DNA from: Cardinium endosymbiont cEper1 of Encarsia pergandiella
Lineage (GTDB): Bacteria > Bacteroidota > Bacteroidia > Cytophagales > Amoebophilaceae
Length of the DNA: 64,000 nucleotides
Direction of reading: 5' to 3'
Assembly: GCF_000304455.1 (NCBI RefSeq)
Contig: NC_018605.1
Coordinates: 186,035 to 250,034, forward strand
Shown here: piece after piece, positions 38,542-47,274 of the stretch
Position numbering within the stretch: the first letter of the stretch is position 1
Layout of the letters: every line of letters begins with the position of its first letter
The notes under the pieces: generated by a model
Told to the model about the DNA's origin: nothing
The model's database searches: none
What the model saw: only the letters and a program-made list of their open reading frames with translations
Program-made: the position numbers and the translations under genes

Positions 38542-41397
38542 ATGGCAGATAAAATGGATATCCCAAAGACCCATCACGCCACGCGACCGCGTTATGGTTT
38601 TGATTATGTAGAAGTGCTGGGTGCAAGGACCCACAATTTAAAAAATATTGACGTTAATTTTCCACGCAATCAATTGGTAATCATTACAGGTGTAAGTGGT
38701 AGTGGAAAATCTTCTTTGGCTTTTGATACCATAAATGCAGAAGGTCAAAGGCGATATAGAGAAAGTTTTAGTGCCTATGCACGGAGTTTTTTAGGTAGCT
38801 TAACTAGACCGGAAGTAGATAAAATAAATGGACTCAGTCCAGTTATTGCCATTGAACAGAAAACAACTCATCGGAATGCCCGCTCTACCGTAGGAACTAC
38901 TACTGAAATTTATGACTTTATCCGTTTGCTTTTTGCACGTGTAGCCGATGCCTATGCCTATACGACAGGTAATAAAATGGTCACCCAAGACGAGGAGCAA
39001 ATCGTTGCCCATCTATTGCGCACCTTTGCTGGGCAAAGGGTTACCTTAATGGCCCCTTTGGTTAAAGGAAGAAAAGGCCATCATGAAACACTCTTAAAAC
39101 GTTTTATTAAGCTGGGGTTCAATAAAATTAGGTTGAATGGTGTAATGGTTGAATTGACAGATCGTCTACAATTGGCCCGCCATAAAAAACATGATATTGC
39201 TTTGATTATAGATCATATGCGCATAGATCTAAAAGTATTGGATCGCATCAACAATGGATCAAAATTGGCCCTGCAACATGGCAAAGGGACATTATTAGTA
39301 GTAGATGCTGCGCAAAAGGATTACTACTTTTCTACCTACTTAGTAGATAAAGAGACAGGACTTGCCTATGGTCCACCAGAACCTAACCTTTTTTCTTTTA
39401 ATACACCTTATGGAGCATGTCCTACTTGCGATGGATTGGGTGAAACTACCCAAATAGATATAGATAGGCTTATTCCAGATAAAAGGCTAAGCATTCAAAA
39501 TGGCGCTATTCTACCTTTAGGCTCTTATAAAACGTCACTTTTATTTAAAAAAATAGCGGCTTTACTAAAGTTTTTTCAATGTCAAATAACCGATCCGGTT
39601 GAAGTCCTTCCTTCAGCTGTATTAAATTTGTTGTTATTTGGCAACGTTACAAAATATCGTTCTGCAGTGGTTGCAAATTGTGTGGAACCTTTTGAAGGCA
39701 TCATCACTGCACTCATCAAACAAAAAGAACGAGAAACGGCTACAGGGCATGGTAGTCTAGAAGCAGGATTGATCTATACTGTTATATGCCCAGATTGCAA
39801 CGGGACTAGATTAAACCCGACCGCTCGGTCTTTTAAAATTAAAGACAAAAGTATTGCTGATTTGGTTTCGATGGATCTAGATACACTCAAAAAATGGTTT
39901 GACACCTTATCCACTGCATTGACCCACAAACAGCAAATCATTGCCAATGAGATTATAAAAGAAATCAGCAAGCGGTTGCAGTTTTTAATAGATGTGGGGT
40001 TACATTATTTACATCTTAATAGAAGTTTAAGTACCTTATCAGGAGGAGAAGCACAACGGATTAGACTAGCTACTCAAATAGGTACCCAACTATTAGGGGT
40101 CCTTTATATCCTTGATGAACCAACTATTGGTCTACATCAACGGGACAATGGACGGCTTATTCATGCCTTAAAAAGGCTTAGGGATATAGGGAATACCATA
40201 TTGGTAGTAGAGCATGATAAGGACATCATGTTGGCAGCAGATTATCTGATTGAAATAGGGCCTCGTGCAGGCATTTGTGGCGGCGAAGTAGTGGCAGCAG
40301 GTTCCTTAGAGTCGTTCCTAGCACAGCCTAGCGCTACAGCTGAATTTTTAACCAACAAAAAAGGCTTTCTCTTTTCATCCGATCGCAAACAAGGCAATGG
40401 TAAAACCTTAACCATTACAGGATGTAGTGGGAATAATTTAAAAAATATAACCTTAACCATTCCATTGGGTCTAATGGTTTGCATAACAGGGGTATCAGGG
40501 AGTGGAAAATCTTCGTTGATTCGTAAAACCCTTTTGCCTATTCTTAAAAAACAGCTTTACAATAGTCAAAGTATACCATTACCCTATATAGAAGCAGCTG
40601 GATTGGTCCATATTAATAAAGTAATAGAGGTCAATCAGTCACCTATAGGTAGAACGCCCCGTTCTAATCCTAGTACCTATACCGGTATGTTTGTAGACAT
40701 ACGCAACTTTTTTGCGATGCTCCCAGAAGCTAAAATAAGAGGTTATAAGCCAAGTAGATTTTCTTTTAATCTAAAAGAAGGCCGCTGCACCACTTGTGAA
40801 GGCGCTGGTATTCAACGCATAGAAATGGGCTTTCTTCCAGAGGTATACGTAACCTGTGACAGCTGTAAAGGCAAGCGATACAACCGTGAAACATTAGAAA
40901 TACAATATAAAAGCAAATCTATTTCCGATGTTTTGGATATGACGGTATCGAATGCCATTCCTTTTTTTGAAAGCCATCCCTCTATACTGGTTAAGCTGCA
41001 CACCCTAGAAGCAGTAGGGCTGGGCTACATTACCTTGGGACAACATGCTACTACGTTATCAGGAGGAGAAGCGCAACGGGTGAAATTGGCCACCGAATTG
41101 GCCAAAAAAAGCCCAGGAGATACCTTATATATTTTGGATGAACCCAGTACCGGGTTGCACTTTCAAGATATTTTAGCGCTATTGTCTGTATTAAAAAAAT
41201 TAGTAGACCAAGGCAATACAGTGCTCATTATAGAACACAATATCGATATGATCAAGGTAGCAGATTATGTAATTGACATGGGACCCGATGGTGGACGAGA
41301 TGGAGGATATCTGGTCGCAGCAGGTACCCCAGAAGCAGTTGCTAGGGTAGCCGAGAGCCATACCGGTTACTTTTTAAAAAAAGAGTTGGGATTGTAA
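38542..41397 (+). CDS. uvrA: UvrABC excinuclease subunit A
   Basis: A 951-residue damage-recognition ATPase of nucleotide excision repair. It has two ABC modules: Walker A GVSGSGKSS twice (about residues 51 and 650), signatures LSGGEAQRIRLA and LSGGEAQRVKLA, and Walker B with LDEPTIGLH and LDEPSTGLH. The Cys pairs CPTC/CPDC in the first half and CTTC/CDSC in the second are the zinc sites. All key residues are intact and the length is normal. It stands alone; uvrB and uvrC are elsewhere. Confidence 0.97.
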   Translation: MADKMDIPKTHHATRPRYGFDYVEVLGARTHNLKNIDVNFPRNQLVIITGVSGSGKSSLAFDTINAEGQRRYRESFSAYARSFLGSLTRPEVDKINGLSPVIAIEQKTTHRNARSTVGTTTEIYDFIRLLFARVADAYAYTTGNKMVTQDEEQIVAHLLRTFAGQRVTLMAPLVKGRKGHHETLLKRFIKLGFNKIRLNGVMVELTDRLQLARHKKHDIALIIDHMRIDLKVLDRINNGSKLALQHGKGTLLVVDAAQKDYYFSTYLVDKETGLAYGPPEPNLFSFNTPYGACPTCDGLGETTQIDIDRLIPDKRLSIQNGAILPLGSYKTSLLFKKIAALLKFFQCQITDPVEVLPSAVLNLLLFGNVTKYRSAVVANCVEPFEGIITALIKQKERETATGHGSLEAGLIYTVICPDCNGTRLNPTARSFKIKDKSIADLVSMDLDTLKKWFDTLSTALTHKQQIIANEIIKEISKRLQFLIDVGLHYLHLNRSLSTLSGGEAQRIRLATQIGTQLLGVLYILDEPTIGLHQRDNGRLIHALKRLRDIGNTILVVEHDKDIMLAADYLIEIGPRAGICGGEVVAAGSLESFLAQPSATAEFLTNKKGFLFSSDRKQGNGKTLTITGCSGNNLKNITLTIPLGLMVCITGVSGSGKSSLIRKTLLPILKKQLYNSQSIPLPYIEAAGLVHINKVIEVNQSPIGRTPRSNPSTYTGMFVDIRNFFAMLPEAKIRGYKPSRFSFNLKEGRCTTCEGAGIQRIEMGFLPEVYVTCDSCKGKRYNRETLEIQYKSKSISDVLDMTVSNAIPFFESHPSILVKLHTLEAVGLGYITLGQHATTLSGGEAQRVKLATELAKKSPGDTLYILDEPSTGLHFQDILALLSVLKKLVDQGNTVLIIEHNIDMIKVADYVIDMGPDGGRDGGYLVAAGTPEAVARVAESHTGYFLKKELGL

Positions 41398-41691
41398 AAT
41401 CCTGATCTGAATGGTTTGAATAGGTGGCTAGTTGCTGCCTTACCTGAATGCACCATTACAACTAGATTATATGGACGATACAGCTATACGCTTCATAGAA
41501 ATGTATTTAGATAGATGGGTTATACAACAGGGCAGCATGCATTTGTATAGACAAATTTGAAAAAGAGGGCTATTTTCAGATTTTTTTGACCCTCTGAATG
41601 ATTTTTATTAACTTGCGGTCCTATTTCCATATGATATAACTACATTTTTATGGCAAATTATTTTTTTCAATCTAATACTTCTTACTTCACA

Positions 41692-41790
41692 ATGTTATTT
41701 AGACGAAACTGTTTATATCTTATGTTTGCTATATTGGGCGGTCTGGATATAATTCCCCTCCATGCAAAATCAAAAAAAAAGGTAGTATAG
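41692..41790 (+). other. Out-of-frame signal peptide of the following AAA+ gene
   Basis: ATG at 41692 (or 41650) opens a short frame with a textbook signal peptide: MLFRRN, then a hydrophobic core of about 18 residues, then PLHAKS as a cleavage site. It runs into an A9 tract (41772-41780) and stops at TAG 41788-41790. Adding one A to the tract joins it directly to the frame of the AAA+ ATPase, which is open from there on. Confidence 0.65.
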
Positions 41791-41858
41791 CGCAAAAAAT
41801 AGATTATCATCAAGCAACTATTGCTATCAAAGCTTCTTCAAAGCAGCAAGCAAAATCT

Positions 41859-43253
41859 ATGTTAGCTCCCTACAAAAAGAAAAGAACCAAACAAAATTCT
41901 TTTGTAAAGGAGCAAATGGGCGAATTATTTCGATCTAGTACACAGTTATGCGTGTCAGCTGGCTTAATTTTTTCCCTACACAAATTTAGCAACAAACCCT
42001 TTGAATTATCTACTCTAGTGGCGCCACTCATTGGTAACCTAGCTGCCGATCCACTTAAAGCTATAGGGCGTTCTTGTGCTATGTTGTTTTGTCCTTCGTT
42101 ATCCCAGCCTAGATTAAATGAAGCTATACATTTAAAAAAACAGTATGAAGCAAGAAAACACACTTTATCGATAAGTATGCAAAGTTTTATAGAACAGCTA
42201 TTGAGTGAACATATCTGGTGTATACAACGATTTGACTATTATAGTCATGAACGCGCCAACGCTATCAAAGAGGTCTTACAATTCCCTGTAGGTCCTAAGC
42301 AAATTGTGCCTGATACAGCAGTTATACACCAGTTCATGTGTAACTATCCAGACGAGGTTCGTTTGGCTATTGGTGAGTGGGTTGCCACTATAGTTGAGGA
42401 TGCCAAAACTAGTCAATTGACTAAAAAATCAACACCCATCATATTTGTGGGACCGCCTGGAACTGGGAAAACCTATTTGGCGAAGCAATTGGCAGCTTTG
42501 TTGCAACTCCCCCTGCAATCTATCGATATATCTAAATATAAAAATGTATATGGGGCTCGTTATTATTCTTCTGATCCTGAAAAAGGGGTGATAGCAGAGG
42601 CACTGATAAAATCGACGAGTCAGGAGCAAAACTGGTCTAATAAAATAGTTGTACTAGATGAAATTGATAAAGCCCTAGCCATGGATAAAGATGGCAGATT
42701 TCTATCCAATAATGGGACAGAGGTATATAGTTTGTTGCATACGCTTTTAGAAGCACAAGAAGTAGCCATTCCCTTGTCTCGCTATGACAACGCATCCCCT
42801 GACATTTCCCAGATAAAAATTGTTTTGATCGCCAATAAAACTTTTACAGAAACCCTGACCGCAGATAAGGCAGCGGCCTTAGAAAGTCGTGTAAAAATCA
42901 TCTCCTTTGATGAAGGTTTTAGAATTGAAAAAAAGCAAGCCATTGTAACGGATTATGTGGATCAGCTGCTTACTAAAAAAGGTATTGATCGGGCAATGCT
43001 AGATCAAAAGGTCATAAATGCGATTATAGCAGAAGATGACCGTATAGGTTTGAAAGGGGTTCGTATTTTGCTCAGTGTGATCGATCGATACATCGATAGA
43101 TTAAAGTCCCAAAAATTGATCTATGAAATTTCAGGTATACCAATCCCTACTTTTGATGTCAAGCAAGCTTATATGCCTTATCATCCTCAAACAGAACCAT
43201 TGGCTACATTACATGATAAAAAATTGCCTACTAAAAAGGGCTTAAAAAAATAA
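41859..43253 (+). CDS. AAA+ ATPase, probably exported when frame-restored
   Basis: A 464-residue AAA+ protein by its first in-frame ATG. The frame is open about 29 codons further upstream, to the A9 tract where a signal peptide lies in another frame. Residues 1-170 are unique and helical. The AAA module follows with Walker A GPPGTGKTYLAK (about residue 196), Walker B IVVLDEIDKA, sensor 1 near VLIANK, an Arg finger candidate in ALESRVKI, and a sensor 2 region ending in a Lys-rich tail. The ATPase core is nearest to Lon/ClpX-like modules, but no protease domain is present. Substrate unknown. Confidence 0.8.
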   Translation: MLAPYKKKRTKQNSFVKEQMGELFRSSTQLCVSAGLIFSLHKFSNKPFELSTLVAPLIGNLAADPLKAIGRSCAMLFCPSLSQPRLNEAIHLKKQYEARKHTLSISMQSFIEQLLSEHIWCIQRFDYYSHERANAIKEVLQFPVGPKQIVPDTAVIHQFMCNYPDEVRLAIGEWVATIVEDAKTSQLTKKSTPIIFVGPPGTGKTYLAKQLAALLQLPLQSIDISKYKNVYGARYYSSDPEKGVIAEALIKSTSQEQNWSNKIVVLDEIDKALAMDKDGRFLSNNGTEVYSLLHTLLEAQEVAIPLSRYDNASPDISQIKIVLIANKTFTETLTADKAAALESRVKIISFDEGFRIEKKQAIVTDYVDQLLTKKGIDRAMLDQKVINAIIAEDDRIGLKGVRILLSVIDRYIDRLKSQKLIYEISGIPIPTFDVKQAYMPYHPQTEPLATLHDKKLPTKKGLKK

Positions 43254-43453
43254 AGTATGGTTTAGGCATCATACCCATGATAGGTTTGCTTGCTATCGTT
43301 TTAAGACGTAAATTTACGATTGAATTTTATCCTTTTTGATGTGCAGTAGCATGCAATCTCCATCCAAACGTATCGCTTTGCACACGCTGCCTTAATCTAG
43401 GTTTAGCTTTTTTATAGGGTTTTTGAACCACTATTTGTAAACTTTTTTGCTAC

Positions 43454-44020
43454 ATGTTTGCTTTTTTTTCGGTTTCCCATGGATTGCTAAGCCACCTGAG
43501 AAATATTTTTATCTACTTATGGCTATTGGGCCTATGGGGCTGTAAGGACTTTAAAAATTGGGAAAGTGCATATGTAGATGTAGTAAATATTGAATTTAAA
43601 AAAGCAATGGATGAATGGGCACCCGACATACCAGAAGACTTGGGTAGCGAAAAACTTTCGGAGCTACAGTTTCACATAAAGCTGCCTGATGGTAACAAAA
43701 ATTCTTCATTAGAAGAAATTTTAAACATAACTCTCAAATCAAATACCAATCAAGTCAGCTTTGAACTTATAGAGGCTACAGATAAACAAAACCCGTATCG
43801 TCAAAAAGTTACTATTTACTATGAAACCAATGTTTCCATGATTTCTCCTCAAGCAGGCGGGCTGCAAATAAGATACTATATTAAAGATATACAGTTTGAT
43901 AAAAATAGTAAAAAGCCTATTTTCAAACGTTTCGTAATCAAAGATCCAGTATTGCGAAACCCTAAAAAGGAGGGAAGGCATGTTAATAAAGAGGAAAATA
44001 ATGTTACGTTATATTATTAA
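43454..44020 (+). CDS. Predicted lipoprotein (possibly DUF6452-like)
   Basis: A 188-residue protein with an N-terminal hydrophobic segment ending in a lipobox (LWGC, about residue 30), so it is probably a lipoprotein. The rest is mainly beta-rich with no motif I recognise. Its size and position, overlapping a beta-barrel-like protein gene, resemble the DUF6452/DUF6048 pair found together in many Bacteroidota. That assignment is from memory and moderate. Its 3' end overlaps the next gene by 20 bp. Confidence 0.6.
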   Translation: MFAFFSVSHGLLSHLRNIFIYLWLLGLWGCKDFKNWESAYVDVVNIEFKKAMDEWAPDIPEDLGSEKLSELQFHIKLPDGNKNSSLEEILNITLKSNTNQVSFELIEATDKQNPYRQKVTIYYETNVSMISPQAGGLQIRYYIKDIQFDKNSKKPIFKRFVIKDPVLRNPKKEGRHVNKEENNVTLYY

Positions 44021-44768
44021 GCCATTTCTGGGGCTGTTTTTGTTGGCTGCGGTACCTCAGTATATAGTTGCCAAGGATCAGTTGCCCCCCAATAGGATTT
44101 GGCCCACTACCTGCTGCCTGGGTATAGATCTAGCAAAAACTTGTCTAGGTTGGTACCAAAAGACAGGTTCTGCCTATGAAATCAATGGATCTATTGATTT
44201 TAACCGCATCTTACTGGATCTAGACTATGGGATTGGGACCATACAACGTGACCATAGGAAAGATAAAGGCTCCCTTACATTCTCTAGGGGATACTATTTT
44301 AGAATAGGGTTAGGGTATAATTTTCTAACGCCTACCATGGACCGAAACCAATTTTTTATAGGCTTTCGTTATGCTAGAAGTTTTTTTGATTTTCAACTAG
44401 AAAGTAATAAATTACAGTGCAACCACCCGTCAGATAAGTCGTGTAATGAAGCAAAATGTACGCCACCTAATGGCTTATCCGCTTCCTTAAAAAAGCGACA
44501 AGGTGCTCAAATAGTCCACTGGTGGGAATGGGTAGTAGGCGGGAAGGTATATTTAATGCCTATGCTATCGATTGGTTGTACGGCTCGTTACAAATTCAAT
44601 AAAAAACTAGAAAAGCCTCTAGCTACTCTGCCATTTGATATTCCAGGGTTCGGATTAGCAGAATTTGACGATGTTTTTGGTTATAGTTTGTATCTTTTAA
44701 TCCGTATTCCACTACAGAAAACAGACAAAATATGCCATCAAAACCTTGCGCAAAAAAGTACAACATAA
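44001..44768 (+). CDS. Predicted outer-membrane beta-barrel protein (possibly DUF6048-like)
   Basis: A protein of about 255 residues with a clear signal peptide (MLRYIIKPFLGLFLLAAVP, cleavage near VAKD). The mature part has alternating hydrophobic and aromatic strands (YYFRIGLGYNFL, FFIGFRYARSFFDF, WWEWVVGGKVYLM, LSIGCTARYKF), typical of small outer-membrane barrels. The ATG at 44001 gives the cleanest signal peptide; another in-frame ATG lies at 43980. It overlaps the lipoprotein gene and precedes the two lspA genes, so the four may form one envelope-related operon. Confidence 0.65.
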   Translation: MLRYIIKPFLGLFLLAAVPQYIVAKDQLPPNRIWPTTCCLGIDLAKTCLGWYQKTGSAYEINGSIDFNRILLDLDYGIGTIQRDHRKDKGSLTFSRGYYFRIGLGYNFLTPTMDRNQFFIGFRYARSFFDFQLESNKLQCNHPSDKSCNEAKCTPPNGLSASLKKRQGAQIVHWWEWVVGGKVYLMPMLSIGCTARYKFNKKLEKPLATLPFDIPGFGLAEFDDVFGYSLYLLIRIPLQKTDKICHQNLAQKSTT

Positions 44769-44813
44769 ACAAATGATGGCTCGCTATATAGCATAATTAG
44801 ACCTTATTGTATC

Positions 44814-45425
44814 ATGAAGAAACATCTAAAATACTTTTTAGTATGGTTGCTGATCATTCTTGCCGATCAAGGGTGTAAACTTTGGGTGTATAGTCACATG
44901 TCATTGGGGTTAGACCACCATATTAAAATCTTTGGCGACCTATTTAAGTTTACCTATGTATTAAACTATGGTATGGCTTTCGGATGGCAATTTAGCTTTA
45001 AATATGGAAAGTTACTGATTACGCTTATCCGTCTTTTTGCCTCTTTTTATATAGCCATCCATATTCTTCGGTTATTGGCACACGCTGCCCCGCCTATTTG
45101 GATTTGGGGATGGATATTGCTTGTATCAGGCGCAATCGGCAATTGCATTGATAGTGTTTTTTATGGTATTTATTTAAACAATGCACCCGATATAGCGCCA
45201 ATGAAGTGGTTCCATGGTCAAGTTATTGATATGCTCCATATTGATTTTTGGTCTGGTATCCTCCCCGATTGGATACCCATTTGGGGAGGGCAAGCGGTCT
45301 GTGTGCTGCCTATTTTTAATATAGCAGATATGTCTATTTTTTTTGGATTGGGGCTCCTATTCTACGCTTGTAAACGATTGCTTCCATCTCAAAAAAAAGA
45401 GCAAACAAAGGATTTTATCCTATAA
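44814..45425 (+). CDS. lspA: Lipoprotein signal peptidase, copy 1
   Basis: A 203-residue inner-membrane aspartyl peptidase that removes lipoprotein signal peptides. Four helices are visible. The catalytic Asp pair is in GNCIDSVFYG and FNIADMSIF, and the conserved N-terminal ADQ and NYGMAFG motifs are present. A Bacteroidota-type insertion (LNNAPDIAPMKW) lies between the catalytic motifs. It is followed 11 bp later by a second lspA. By eye the two are about half identical, so the duplication is not recent. Confidence 0.93.
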   Translation: MKKHLKYFLVWLLIILADQGCKLWVYSHMSLGLDHHIKIFGDLFKFTYVLNYGMAFGWQFSFKYGKLLITLIRLFASFYIAIHILRLLAHAAPPIWIWGWILLVSGAIGNCIDSVFYGIYLNNAPDIAPMKWFHGQVIDMLHIDFWSGILPDWIPIWGGQAVCVLPIFNIADMSIFFGLGLLFYACKRLLPSQKKEQTKDFIL

Positions 45426-45436
45426 AATATTTTATC

Positions 45437-46021
45437 ATGAAACAGTTTGTAAAGTACTTTTTTATAATATCGCTGATTGTTCTTGCAGATCAGGCCTCTA
45501 AACTTTGGGTATATACCCATATGGAAATGGGGACAGAGGGACAAATAAATCTTTTGAGCAATATCTTCAAACTTACCTATACTTTGAATCCAGGTATGGC
45601 TTTTAGCATGCATCTTGGTTTCAAGTATGAAAAAGTATTGATTACAACCTTCCGTGTTTTGGCTTCTTTATATATCTTCTGGTATATCATTCAATCCATA
45701 AGAAGAAAGGCAGCTGCGCCTTGGATCTTAGGATGGAGTTTGATTGTAGGGGGGGCTATTGGCAATAGTATAGATAGCGTTTTTTATGGTGTTTATTTGA
45801 ATAACGCGCCTACAGATGCCCCTATGAAGTGGTTATATGGTCAGGTCATTGATATGCTCCATATTGACCTTTGGTCTGGTCTTATGCCTAGTTGGCTACC
45901 TATTTGGGGAGGATATTATGTATATTGCCTCCCTATTTTTAATATAGCAGATGTAGCAGTATCCGCTGGATTAATAGTTGTTTTATACGCCTTTCATCTA
46001 CAAGATGCTCCAAATCATTAA
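45437..46021 (+). CDS. lspA: Lipoprotein signal peptidase, copy 2
   Basis: A 194-residue second LspA directly downstream of the first. It keeps both catalytic Asp motifs (GNSIDSVFYG and FNIADVAV), the ADQASK motif and the NPGMAF motif, so both copies should be active. It lacks the longer charged tail of copy 1. Two adjacent intact lspA genes are unusual in such a small genome and could serve different lipoprotein sets, or one could be an accessory or immunity-like copy. No such specialisation can be shown from sequence. Confidence 0.92.
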   Translation: MKQFVKYFFIISLIVLADQASKLWVYTHMEMGTEGQINLLSNIFKLTYTLNPGMAFSMHLGFKYEKVLITTFRVLASLYIFWYIIQSIRRKAAAPWILGWSLIVGGAIGNSIDSVFYGVYLNNAPTDAPMKWLYGQVIDMLHIDLWSGLMPSWLPIWGGYYVYCLPIFNIADVAVSAGLIVVLYAFHLQDAPNH

Positions 46022-46534
<513 letters not shown>

Positions 46535-46693
46535 ATGAAAAGAACATTTCAACCATCACTTAGAAAACGAACCAACAAACATGGCTTTAGAGAGCGAATG
46601 TCGACAGCTAATGGTCGCGCTGTATTGGCCAGAAGGCGTGCCAAAGGACGGGTTAAGTTAACGGTTTCTGATGAACTTAGGCACAAACGTTAA
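46535..46693 (+). CDS. rpmH: 50S ribosomal protein L34
   Basis: A 52-residue, very basic protein with the L34 signature [12 protein letters not shown], then [25 protein letters not shown]34 is a late-assembling large-subunit protein. The gene precedes rnpA by 24 bp, the near-universal bacterial order. No Shine-Dalgarno is visible before the ATG. Confidence 0.96.
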   Translation: MKRTFQPSLRKRTNKHGFRERMSTANGRAVLARRRAKGRVKLTVSDELRHKR

Positions 46694-46717
46694 TACATCC
46701 TCCTTCTGCTATTGGCC

Positions 46718-47125
46718 ATGGGAAAAAACAAATTCCCCAAGTACAATAGATTAGTCAACCGAAGCGATATACGTATGCTTTTTCAGCAGGGTAGTGTGCT
46801 TAAGCTGCATCCCTGTAGTGTGTTTTATCTACAAAAAAAGAAAGAGCTATTTTTATACAATAAGGTTCTATTTGCGGTATCTAAACGAAACATCCCCTCT
46901 GCGGTGCAACGTAATCGTGTAAAACGGTTGCTTCGGGAAGCTTATCGAATCCATAAATCCATATTGGATGATGTTTTAGAGACCACTGCTTCTAAATTTG
47001 TCTTTTTAATAGGATATGTGTATACTGGGAAAGAGGAAAACATCCACTATCCTATGTTCAATAGGGCAGTTATTAAATCGTTGGAACATTTTAGATTCTT
47101 GCTAAATAGAACGCCACCTGAATAG
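46718..47125 (+). CDS. rnpA: Ribonuclease P protein component
   Basis: A 135-residue basic protein that assists the RNase P RNA in maturing tRNA 5' ends. The RNR motif is SAVQRNRVKRLLREAYR (about residues 65-80), and the N-terminal Phe/Arg region fits the family. The ATG at 46718 is preferred over an upstream TTG at 46712. It is co-directional with rpmH. The usual next genes yidD/yidC are absent; a symporter-kinase-HD fusion gene follows instead. Confidence 0.92.
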   Translation: MGKNKFPKYNRLVNRSDIRMLFQQGSVLKLHPCSVFYLQKKKELFLYNKVLFAVSKRNIPSAVQRNRVKRLLREAYRIHKSILDDVLETTASKFVFLIGYVYTGKEENIHYPMFNRAVIKSLEHFRFLLNRTPPE

Positions 47126-47274
47126 TGATTCAATACTGACTGTTAACGGCTTGGTATAGCTTTAATAATGAGTTTACGGGTCCTATCATTTGTTATCTAA
47201 AATTTTATAGACGATTGTGGGGTTAAATCCTTATAAAAGCATATTTTTTCAGCAAAATAACAAAAGGGCTCTAC

